8,353 nt of DNA from Verrucomicrobiales bacterium (GTDB lineage Bacteria; Verrucomicrobiota; Verrucomicrobiia; Verrucomicrobiales; V1-33). The stretch covers positions 1-8,353 of the forward strand of contig JAQGPD010000165.1 of assembly GCA_028293305.1 (NCBI GenBank), written 5' to 3'. Of this stretch, positions 1 through 5,791 are shown in pieces. The position numbers and the translations under genes are program-made. The notes beneath the pieces were generated by a model. The model searched no databases. It was not told the origin of the DNA and saw nothing but the letters and a program-made list of their open reading frames with translations. The stretch's first letter is position 1; every line of letters begins with the position of its first letter.

Positions 1-1647
1 TTCAGTCCGGAATACACTTGGCTCGTGGCAGTGGATGAAGCCGGTGGTGGAAAACCGGATATTGTCAGGGTCTGCCAGCGCCTGACCGAAGGCGTGGCTT
101 TGGCCCGCGAATTGGCGCAGCGGGCCGCGGGGACGAAATGGCAGCTGGATGGACCGGAGAAATTTGTGATCCGTTTTGATTCCACCGCGCAGATGACCTG
201 GGTGGATGGGGCAGGCACCGCCCGTGGCGGAAGTTTCATCCGGCCGTTCCCGGAGGACGGGAAAGTCCGGGTCGCCTCCTGGCAGGGTGTCCCCGCCACC
301 GTGACCCTCGCCGCCAGCATGACCACCTTGGAATTGAATGCGGATGGCAAAATCTGGAAGGGAACTTTCATCAGCCGGGAACCCAGCGAGGACTTCAGTG
401 CCTTGGGCGCGGCCTCGGCCCTGGCGTCCACGGATACCGACTCGAAAAAAACTTCATCAACGTCCGGCGACGCGAAAAAGCCGGCCGATGCCACGCCTGC
501 GGAGATGGCGCTGGGCACCTCCGGATTGAAGTCCCGCACCTGCCGGATGAATGGCCTGCTGGTCGCCGTTTTGCCGAATGGCAGGACCGCCGGCGCGACT
601 TCCCAGATGAACGCCATCGCCCTGCCGGACCCCAACAGGAACGAGGCCTCGCTCCGATTCAATCAGGAGACCGGCGGCCAAATGGAAAAGTCACTGGAGG
701 AAGTCAGGAAATATCTGACCCTGCGGCAGGGATCCTGGCCGAAGGGATATGCGATCGAGATTTCCTTCGCGGATAAATACACGCCCAAGGATGGTCCCTC
801 CGCAGCGGTGGCGTGCGGATTGCTATTGGAGGGACTTTATACGGACACGACCTGGGACCCCGCGGTCGCGGTCACGGGGGACATGAATTCCGACGGATCC
901 GTCCAACCCGTCGGCGGCGTGCCCGCGAAGATCCGGGGCGCGGCCGCGAAGCAGTGCCGCATCGTCGGCATTCCGGCCGCCAACGAACGTGCGGTGCGCG
1001 ATCTTATGATCAGCGAGGGTCCGGCGACTTTGGTCACCATCAATATTTTCGGGATGAAGGAATTCAGCCAGGCGCGGGATCTTGCTGTCACCCAGCGCCC
1101 CGCAGCGCTGGCGGGAGCCCTGACGGAATACGACAAAATCATCAAAGCCGCCCCGCCGGGTCCGCAGCTGGCCGCATGGCTCAAGCTGCCGGGCGTGGTG
1201 GGCCAACTGCGCAAAGTGGTGGCCGCCGCGCCTCACCACATTTCAGCCAAGCTGCTGCTGGAATTCGCCGAAGCCCGGGGTCCGCAAAGCATGAGCCTGG
1301 CGGGATCCCTGGAAGCGATCGACTTCGAAGCCGGCGATCTCATGGACGCGGTGAAAAGTTCCATCGGCAGCATGGGGCTCAGCGGCATCAAGGAGGACAA
1401 GTTGGGTGACGCGGTTTTCCGCCTGAGCCGGATCCGCGCGAAGATGCATCCGGAAACCCGGCCGTTGTTGGACAGCATTGAAAATTTCAGCAAAGTCGTG
1501 CGCGGTTTTCTGAACAATCCTCCCAACTCCGCCGCCTATGCCAACAAAGCTGTGGAGGCCATCCAAACCGCCAGCTCCAAAGTCAGCCAGGCGGAAAGAG
1601 CCTTGAAATCCAAACCCGAGGTGGTGGCGGAATTGATGCGGAACTAA
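1..1647 (+). CDS. Lon-type (S16) peptidase-domain protein without visible ATPase domain, 5' partial
   Basis: The frame is open from base 1 (FSPEYTWLV...), so the GTG at 25 is probably internal and the true start lies upstream; 548 residues are visible. The middle of the protein is a Lon-type S16 peptidase domain (about residues 240-360). It contains TPKDGPSAA with the likely nucleophile Ser267, then VTGDMNSDGSVQPVGGVPAKIRGAAA with the general base Lys310. The Ser-Lys spacing of 43 equals that of E. coli Lon (679/722), and a trailing IPAANERAVRDL also matches Lon. Before the domain lies an unrecognised region and a Ser/Thr/Lys/Ala-rich linker (about 140-165); after it comes an Ala-rich, probably helical tail. 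No Walker A/B or AAA+ motif is visible, so this is probably an ATP-independent Lon-domain protease, although the missing N-terminus prevents certainty. No link to the hydroxyproline genes is apparent, and a long non-coding gap separates them. Confidence 0.8.
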   Translation, partial: FSPEYTWLVAVDEAGGGKPDIVRVCQRLTEGVALARELAQRAAGTKWQLDGPEKFVIRFDSTAQMTWVDGAGTARGGSFIRPFPEDGKVRVASWQGVPATVTLAASMTTLELNADGKIWKGTFISREPSEDFSALGAASALASTDTDSKKTSSTSGDAKKPADATPAEMALGTSGLKSRTCRMNGLLVAVLPNGRTAGATSQMNAIALPDPNRNEASLRFNQETGGQMEKSLEEVRKYLTLRQGSWPKGYAIEISFADKYTPKDGPSAAVACGLLLEGLYTDTTWDPAVAVTGDMNSDGSVQPVGGVPAKIRGAAAKQCRIVGIPAANERAVRDLMISEGPATLVTINIFGMKEFSQARDLAVTQRPAALAGALTEYDKIIKAAPPGPQLAAWLKLPGVVGQLRKVVAAAPHHISAKLLLEFAEARGPQSMSLAGSLEAIDFEAGDLMDAVKSSIGSMGLSGIKEDKLGDAVFRLSRIRAKMHPETRPLLDSIENFSKVVRGFLNNPPNSAAYANKAVEAIQTASSKVSQAERALKSKPEVVAELMRN

Positions 1648-1695
1648 CTGACCCGTGCGCGTAGCCGGCCCAATCCGGCAAGCCCCGCAACCAGT

Positions 1696-1719
1696 AACAA
1701 GGCCCGTCGCGGCCTTGTT
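1696..1719 (+). terminator. Candidate terminator hairpin after the Lon-domain gene
   Basis: AACAAGGCC and GGCCTTGTT form a perfect 9-bp stem around a 6-base loop, 48 bases after the stop codon at 1647. The right arm ends in TTGTT but no proper U-tract follows, so this is either a weak intrinsic terminator or a simple RNA hairpin. The position favours transcription termination of the upstream gene. Confidence 0.45.
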
Positions 1720-1780
1720 CCCAGCTATCCGGTTTTTCCAGGTAATTTTGTCAGGCTGCCGTGGCTGCCCGGAGTCGGAG

Positions 1781-1799
1781 GGTCAACATTCTGTTGACC
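1781..1799. repeat. Perfect 8-bp inverted repeat (palindrome)
   Basis: GGTCAACA and TGTTGACC flank a 3-base spacer (TTC). The compact shape fits a dimeric regulator operator or a small REP-type hairpin. No gene starts close by on either strand, so a repeat-family member is more likely than an operator. Base pairing is seen directly; the role is unknown. Confidence 0.6.
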
Positions 1800-1927
1800 A
1801 CGCATTTGAAAAACACCCCCAAAGTCAGTCACCAAAACCCACGCGCCGAACCGACAAATATCACTTTGAGCAGTGCAAATAATGCCGTAACCACCAGACC
1901 TCTGCAATATTAGGCCCGGAAGCCCGG

Positions 1928-2054
1928 AATCTTTATAGCCTCCCACATGCGAAAATGGATCGAGCTCCGGAGGAGCGGAATATTCTTTTCCGATGAAGCC
2001 AGATGTCGCTCCTCCGGAGCTGAAATCCAACGGGTGACTATGGCTATAAAGATT
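1928..2054. repeat. Nested double inverted repeat (REP/MITE-like element)
   Basis: The outer arms are AATCTTTATAGCC (1928-1940) and its exact complement GGCTATAAAGATT (2042-2054), 13 of 13. The inner arms are AGCTCCGGAGGAGCG (1963-1977) and CGCTCCTCCGGAGCT (2007-2021), 15 of 15. The inner loop (1978-2006) begins with the palindrome GAATATTC. The whole 127-base unit can fold into one long stem with two unpaired internal stretches, on either strand. No target-site duplication is evident and no transposase is present. A dispersed, non-autonomous repeat of REP or MITE type is the best guess; a structured RNA is an alternative. Confidence 0.75.
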
Positions 2055-2055
2055 T

Positions 2056-2070
2056 GACCCCTCCGGGGTC
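2056..2070. repeat. Small GC hairpin next to the nested repeat
   Basis: GACCCC and GGGGTC pair across a 3-base loop, starting two bases after the outer arm of the nested inverted repeat. It may be a further module of the same repeat element. It could also serve as a transcription stop downstream of the leftward PAS-AraC gene, but no U-tract follows on that strand. Confidence 0.45.
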
Positions 2071-2151
2071 GGACGCTGGCTACGTCATTATTTAAAATGC
2101 TCCAGCACCATCAATAACATCTCCCCGCGCCATAACCAATATCAAGTCGCG

Positions 2152-2180
2152 TCACTCCACATCACTCACATCACTCCACC
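2152..2180. repeat. Three short tandem units overlapping the end of the AraC gene
   Basis: The units TCACTCCACA, TCACTCACA and TCACTCCACC follow one another directly. The third contains the stop codon of the leftward PAS-AraC gene, so the last residues of that protein lie in the repeat. It is probably a slippage-generated tract of little functional weight. Confidence 0.5.
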
Positions 2181-2929
2181 ACAGCGACCAATTTCCGCCG
2201 CGAGCGGTGCTGGCTGGGCGTGTGGCCGAGAGCGGTTTTGAAAGCGCGGGTGAACGCGCTGTGGTCCATGAAGCCGCAGTTCAACGCGATCTCGGCGATG
2301 GAGGCTTTTCCCTTTTCCAACATATCCGTGGCGGCCTGGAGCCGGGTCTGGGTGATCATCTGCGAGGGCGACAGCCCGAAAAGCTTTTTGGTTAGACGGG
2401 CGAACCGCACCGCCGGCATGCGGGCCTCGGCGGCGAGGGTGGTGGCCGTGAGAGGCTCGCCAAAATGGTGGCGCAGCCAGTCCACGGCCTCCGCGACGGC
2501 CTCGGGGACATTGTGGGTTTCTCCGGGCGGTTGGACATCGCGGGAGATGCCGACCAAACCCGTGACTTTGCCGGAGGAATCGCGCAGCGGCAGCTTGGTG
2601 GTCAGGCACCAGCCGCGTTGCTGGTCGGCATACCAATGAAGTTCCAACTGGTCCCGGACCGGACGGCCGGTGCGCAAAACCTCGGCGTCCTGCGCTTCAA
2701 AACGGGCAGCGAGGTCGGGAGGGAAAATTTCGCGCACGGTTTTTCCCAAAAGATCCTGCCGGTCCTTCAGCCCGCTGCGGCGGAGCAGAGAACCGTTGAT
2801 GGCGGTGTAGCGGCCCTCCGCGTCCTTCACAAAAAACGCCACTTCCGGGAGCTGCTCGAAAAGCTCCACCATGGTTTGCGGGCTCAGCGCGGCGAACGCC
2901 CCGTCGGGAAATTGTGCGGCTTTTGACAT
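2171..2929 (-). CDS. PAS-domain AraC-family transcriptional regulator
   Basis: This 252-residue protein has an N-terminal PAS fold (about residues 18-133; VAFFVKDAEGRYTAING near the start and GLVGISRDVQ at the end). A C-terminal AraC-type DNA-binding domain follows, with two helix-turn-helix units (about 160-185 and 210-240; SIAEIALNCGFMDHSAFTRA, then GHTPSQHR). Replacing the usual cupin sensor with PAS suggests control by a small ligand, redox state or partner protein; no cofactor-binding residue could be identified. The gene is divergent from the hydroxyproline gene run across 87 bases, the classic arrangement of a local regulator, so it probably activates that run in response to hydroxyproline or a pathway intermediate (inferred). 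The ATG at 2929 has no good Shine-Dalgarno sequence but begins a natural leader to the PAS domain. Confidence 0.88.
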   Translation of the reverse strand: MSKAAQFPDGAFAALSPQTMVELFEQLPEVAFFVKDAEGRYTAINGSLLRRSGLKDRQDLLGKTVREIFPPDLAARFEAQDAEVLRTGRPVRDQLELHWYADQQRGWCLTTKLPLRDSSGKVTGLVGISRDVQPPGETHNVPEAVAEAVDWLRHHFGEPLTATTLAAEARMPAVRFARLTKKLFGLSPSQMITQTRLQAATDMLEKGKASIAEIALNCGFMDHSAFTRAFKTALGHTPSQHRSRRKLVAVVE

Positions 2930-3016
2930 GAAAAAGGATGGATGCGGTCAAGACAGCCGGGGAAACGTGTTTCACCATGGGCTTCCTTCATTTAGTCCAA
3001 TTTAGAAAAATCCACC
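2930..3016. promoter_or_regulatory. Divergent promoter region with candidate operator
   Basis: This 87-base gap separates the starts of the PAS-AraC gene and the DapA-family gene, so it should hold both promoters. A short palindrome, GAAAC-GT-GTTTC (2962-2973), lies 43 bases before the rightward start and extends outward as GG...CC after one mismatch. TTTAG occurs twice exactly 10 bases apart (2991 and 3001). Either could be a binding site for the divergent regulator. No convincing -35/-10 pair and no Shine-Dalgarno sequence were found before either start. Confidence 0.45.
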
Positions 3017-3928
3017 ATGAAACCTTACTGGAACGGCGTCTTCCCGGCGATCACCACCCAAATGCATCAGGACGGCTCGCTCGACCTGGAAGCGACCGCG
3101 CGCCATGCCGACGTCCTCATCCGCAGCGGCGTCAATGGACTGGTCTTTTTGGGCTCCCTGGGTGAAAACCAGACCCTCTCGCCGGAGGAAAAGCGTCTTG
3201 TTATGGAGGCCATGGTGAAAGCCGTGGCCGGCCGCGTGCCGGTCCTCAGCGGCGTGGCCGAGTCCTCCTGCGTCGAGGCCTGCCGCTATGTGCGGGACGG
3301 AGAAAAACTGGGAATGGACGGCTATATGCTCATGCCACCCATGATCTACAAATCCCCGGATCCCGTGGAATCCCTGACACATTTCCGCACCGTGGCGCAG
3401 GCGACGGGACTGCCGATCATGATCTACAATAACCCGATCAGTTATGGCCACGACATCACGCCGGAGATGTTCGCGGAGTTGGCGGACCAATCCAACTTTG
3501 TCGCCCTCAAGGAAAGTTCCGGAAACACCCGCCGCATCACGGATCTGCATAACACCGTGGGCGGACGGTATGCCATTTTCACCGGCGTGGACGATCTCGC
3601 ACTGGAAAGCGCGATCCTGGGAATCGACGGCTGGGTCGCGGGGACGGGCATCGCTTTTCCTGACGAAAACCAATATGCGTGGGAACTCATGCAGGCCGGC
3701 CAATGGGAGAAGGCTAGGGAGATTTACCGGTGGTTCACGCCGCTGCTGCATTTGGATGTGAACCCGAAATTCGTGCAATACATCAAGCTCTGCGTGCAGG
3801 AGTGCGGGCTGGGCAGGGAATGGGTGCGCGCGCCGCGCCTGATTCTGTCAGGAGCCGAGCGCGATGCGGTGCTGAAAATCATTCATGCCGGCATCGCCGC
3901 GCGTCCGGCGGTCCCGGCGCGGGGCTGA
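3017..3928 (+). CDS. DapA-family lyase, probable 1-pyrroline-4-hydroxy-2-carboxylate deaminase
   Basis: This 303-residue class I aldolase-type TIM barrel belongs to the dihydrodipicolinate synthase/N-acetylneuraminate lyase family and has normal family length. The Schiff-base lysine is Lys165 (FVALKESSG) and the catalytic tyrosine is Tyr137 (MIYNNP); their spacing of 28 matches E. coli DapA (133/161). The substrate-carboxylate loop reads GSLGENQTLS near residue 46, in place of the DapA GTTGE form. Family members act on many 2-oxo acids, so sequence alone does not fix the substrate. The hydroxyproline epimerase and D-amino-acid oxidase in the same run point to the deaminase step (LhpC type), which makes 2-oxoglutarate semialdehyde with release of water and ammonia. 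True DapA, a sugar-acid dehydratase or an aldolase are alternatives. It is the first gene of the rightward run. The ATG at 3017 gives the normal family N-terminus but lacks a Shine-Dalgarno sequence. Confidence 0.85.
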   Translation: MKPYWNGVFPAITTQMHQDGSLDLEATARHADVLIRSGVNGLVFLGSLGENQTLSPEEKRLVMEAMVKAVAGRVPVLSGVAESSCVEACRYVRDGEKLGMDGYMLMPPMIYKSPDPVESLTHFRTVAQATGLPIMIYNNPISYGHDITPEMFAELADQSNFVALKESSGNTRRITDLHNTVGGRYAIFTGVDDLALESAILGIDGWVAGTGIAFPDENQYAWELMQAGQWEKAREIYRWFTPLLHLDVNPKFVQYIKLCVQECGLGREWVRAPRLILSGAERDAVLKIIHAGIAARPAVPARG

Positions 3929-3929
3929 G

Positions 3930-3953
3930 CGGCCGGCTTCCTTCGGCCGGCCG
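3930..3953 (+). terminator. Strong GC hairpin right after the DapA-family gene
   Basis: CGGCCGGC and GCCGGCCG form a perfect, all-GC 8-bp stem around an 8-base loop, beginning two bases after the stop codon. No U-tract follows, so full intrinsic termination is doubtful. It may stabilise the 3' end of the first message or reduce read-through into the peptidase gene, which starts 39 bases later. Confidence 0.4.
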
Positions 3954-3992
3954 GGTGCCTGCTGGCGATCCATTTCCTGACAAAAAACATCC

Positions 3993-4850
3993 ATGAAACG
4001 ACTTTTGCTATTGATGTCCGCCGGTTGGGCCTTTGGCCAGTCCGTGTCCGCGCCCGTGCCGGAGGATGTCAGGAAAAACTTCTCCCTGGCGGGGTTCTAT
4101 CAAAAATATCTGGACGCCCGGGGATTGCCCATTGTGTCGTCAGGAAAAGTCAGGGATGCCGCCCTGCGCGAGGCGGCGTGGATCCTGGATCAGGTGCTGG
4201 AAGGGCGGGATGACATCCGCCGCGCATTGGCCGCCAACAAAGTCAGGTTGGTGGTCATGGCGGTGGATGAATACACCACGGATGTGCCGGAGCATTCCAG
4301 GCTGACGCCCAGGGATTACTGGGACCGGCGCGCGCGCGGGCTGGGGCCTTCGCCGGATGCGCCGGCGGTCAGTTGCGGTGAGGAAAATCTGTTGGGATTT
4401 CCGGGCGATCACTATGCCGCGGAAAACATTCTGATCCACGAATTCGCCCATGCCATCCATCAGATGGGGCTGAACACCGTGGACCCGACTTTTGATGGCA
4501 GACTGCGTCAGGCCTTTGGCCGGGCCAAGGGTCTGGGCCTGTGGGCCGGCGCCTATGCCGGCACGAATCCCGAGGAATATTGGGCGGAAGGCGTGCAGAG
4601 CTGGTTCGGGAATAACCGGGAAAACGATGCCTCGCACAATGCCGTGAACACGCGGTCGGAGTTGGAGGCTTATGACCCCGGACTGACGGCACTGTGCCGC
4701 GAGGTCTTCGGAGCCAGGGAATGGACCTATCAAAAACCGGCGGACCGCCCGGAGGCTGGTCGCGAGCACTTGAAAGACTACAAGCCGGAAGCCGCGCCCA
4801 CCTTCCATTGGCGGCCGGGCACGGAAAAAGCGACGGAGGGAAAACCATGA
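3993..4850 (+). CDS. Secreted zinc metallopeptidase, anthrax-lethal-factor-like (M34/ATLF-type)
   Basis: This 285-residue protein starts with a short signal peptide (MKRLLLLMSAGWAFG, probable cleavage before Gln16), so it should act outside the cytoplasm. Residues 149-153 form the zinc motif HEFAH. Downstream comes YAGTNPEEYWAEG, with Tyr188 and a candidate third ligand Glu195. Anthrax lethal factor (as recalled) has YSSTNEVEFFAE with Tyr728 and zinc ligand Glu735, the same 7-residue spacing, and a similar distance from its HExxH (49 there, 46 here). This supports a gluzincin of the lethal-factor catalytic-domain type. Substrate is unknown; placement between hydroxyproline catabolic genes suggests it cuts hydroxyproline-rich protein or peptide (inferred). 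Its stop codon overlaps the start of the epimerase gene (ATGA), implying co-translation. No Shine-Dalgarno sequence precedes the ATG; a second ATG at 4014 would remove most of the signal peptide. Confidence 0.75.
   Translation: MKRLLLLMSAGWAFGQSVSAPVPEDVRKNFSLAGFYQKYLDARGLPIVSSGKVRDAALREAAWILDQVLEGRDDIRRALAANKVRLVVMAVDEYTTDVPEHSRLTPRDYWDRRARGLGPSPDAPAVSCGEENLLGFPGDHYAAENILIHEFAHAIHQMGLNTVDPTFDGRLRQAFGRAKGLGLWAGAYAGTNPEEYWAEGVQSWFGNNRENDASHNAVNTRSELEAYDPGLTALCREVFGAREWTYQKPADRPEAGREHLKDYKPEAAPTFHWRPGTEKATEGKP
4835..4839 (+). promoter_or_regulatory. Shine-Dalgarno site fixing the epimerase start
   Basis: GGAGG lies 7 bases before the ATG at 4847. It is the only clear Shine-Dalgarno sequence among the starts in this window, and it decides the epimerase start against the longer open frame from 4694. 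It sits inside the end of the upstream metallopeptidase gene, as expected for a translationally coupled ATGA junction. Confidence 0.7.
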
Positions 4851-5773
4851 AGAAAGTTGTTATCATTGACAGTCATACCGGCGGGGAACCGACGCGCACA
4901 GTCATCTCCGGCGGGCCGGATTTGGGCGGCGGCAGCGTCGCCGCGCGGGCGGAGGTTTTTGCCAGGGAATGCGGGGAATTCCGCTGCGGGGTGATTAATG
5001 AGCCGCGCGGCTCCGACGTGTTGGTGGGCGCGCTGCTGGTGGAGCCGGAGGATCCGGCATCGGCTTGCGGGGTGATTTTTTTCAACAACGTCGGCGTGCT
5101 GGGCATGTGCGGGCATGGGACGATCGGGTTGGTGGAAACCCTGGCGTGGCAGGGAAAACTGGCCGTGGGCGAGCATGTGATCGAGACGCCGGTGGGCAAC
5201 GTCACCGCGCGCCGGCACGGGGATGGGAGGGTCTCGGTCCGGAATGTGTTATCGTATCGGAAGGCGGCCGGCGTGGAACTGGATGTGCCGGAGCTAGGGC
5301 GGGTGAAGGGCGACGTGGCGTGGGGCGGAAACTGGTTTTTCCTGGTGAAGGAACCGCAGCGTGATTTGCGGATGGAGAACCTGGAATCGTTGACGGCCGA
5401 GGCGTGGAGAATCCGTCAGGCCGTGAATGCGGGCGGATTTCCCGAAGTCGATCATGTGGAGTTTTTCGGCCCGCCCGGCGACCCCGCCAATCACAGCCGG
5501 AACTTTGTGCTGTGTCCTGGCAAGGCGTGGGACCGCTCGCCCTGCGGCACCGGGACCAGTGCCAAGCTGGCGTGCCTGGCGGCGGATGGAGCGCTGGTGG
5601 CCGGTGAAATCTGGTGTCAGGAAAGTTTGATAGGCTCAGTTTTTGAAGGCACCTACGAAACAGCCGGCGGAGGTGTGGGCGTCATCCCCACCATCACGGG
5701 CCGGGCTTGGGTGACGGCGGAAACGGTTTTGATTTTTGATCCCTCGGATCCATTCCGGGGTGGCATTGTGTAA
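4847..5773 (+). CDS. lhpA: 4-hydroxyproline 2-epimerase (proline racemase family)
   Basis: This 308-residue protein of the proline racemase family would interconvert trans-4-L-hydroxyproline and cis-4-D-hydroxyproline in the cytoplasm, the entry step of bacterial hydroxyproline breakdown. It has the N-terminal IDSHTGGEPTR motif (about residues 8-18), PRGSDVLVGALL, and both catalytic cysteines: Cys88 in MCGHG (with His90) and Cys233 in DRSPCGTGTSA (with Asp229). Two cysteines mark racemases/epimerases, whereas trans-3-hydroxyproline dehydratases have Thr in place of one. Preference for hydroxyproline over proline is inferred from context. The frame is open back to 4694, but the start chosen at 4847 gives the normal family N-terminus, has a Shine-Dalgarno site, and overlaps the preceding stop by 4 bases. 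The S9 peptidase gene follows after 18 bases. Confidence 0.92.
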   Translation: MKKVVIIDSHTGGEPTRTVISGGPDLGGGSVAARAEVFARECGEFRCGVINEPRGSDVLVGALLVEPEDPASACGVIFFNNVGVLGMCGHGTIGLVETLAWQGKLAVGEHVIETPVGNVTARRHGDGRVSVRNVLSYRKAAGVELDVPELGRVKGDVAWGGNWFFLVKEPQRDLRMENLESLTAEAWRIRQAVNAGGFPEVDHVEFFGPPGDPANHSRNFVLCPGKAWDRSPCGTGTSAKLACLAADGALVAGEIWCQESLIGSVFEGTYETAGGGVGVIPTITGRAWVTAETVLIFDPSDPFRGGIV

Positions 5774-5791
5774 GCTCCTTATTGTCTTGTT

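Larger units (their letters stand above)
1648..2170. other. Non-coding repeat-rich intergenic island
   Basis: This 523-base stretch between the Lon-domain gene and the convergent PAS-AraC gene holds no convincing gene. Short open frames exist on both strands (1655-1882 and 1725-2030), but their translations have biased, low-information composition and run straight through inverted repeats. The stretch contains a hairpin just after the upstream gene, a 19-bp palindrome, a nested double inverted repeat, a further small hairpin, and short tandem repeats running into the end of the AraC gene. Each is listed separately. No tRNA or rRNA was recognised. Confidence 0.7.

Noticed and set aside
813..1409. 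A 198-codon open frame in another plus frame, with minus-strand frames at 823-1239 and 1233-1566
   Set aside because: All are nested in the Lon-domain gene, which has clear catalytic motifs; their Arg/Gly/His-rich translations are shadow artefacts.
1655..2030. Short open frames on both strands in the intergenic island (1655-1882 plus, 1725-2030 minus)
   Set aside because: They run through the inverted repeats, have no recognisable domain or ribosome site, and look like chance translations of a repeat element.
1928..2070. Inverted-repeat block considered as an insertion sequence
   Set aside because: There is no transposase frame between the arms and no target-site duplication, so at most it is a non-autonomous element.
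2152..2180. Tandem TCACTCCAC units considered as a CRISPR or VNTR array
   Set aside because: Only three units of 9-10 bases with no spacers; too short to be more than a slippage tract.
4694..4846. N-terminal extension of the epimerase frame
   Set aside because: It overlaps the metallopeptidase gene, has no family similarity, and a Shine-Dalgarno site plus the IDSHTGGEPTR N-terminus place the start at 4847.
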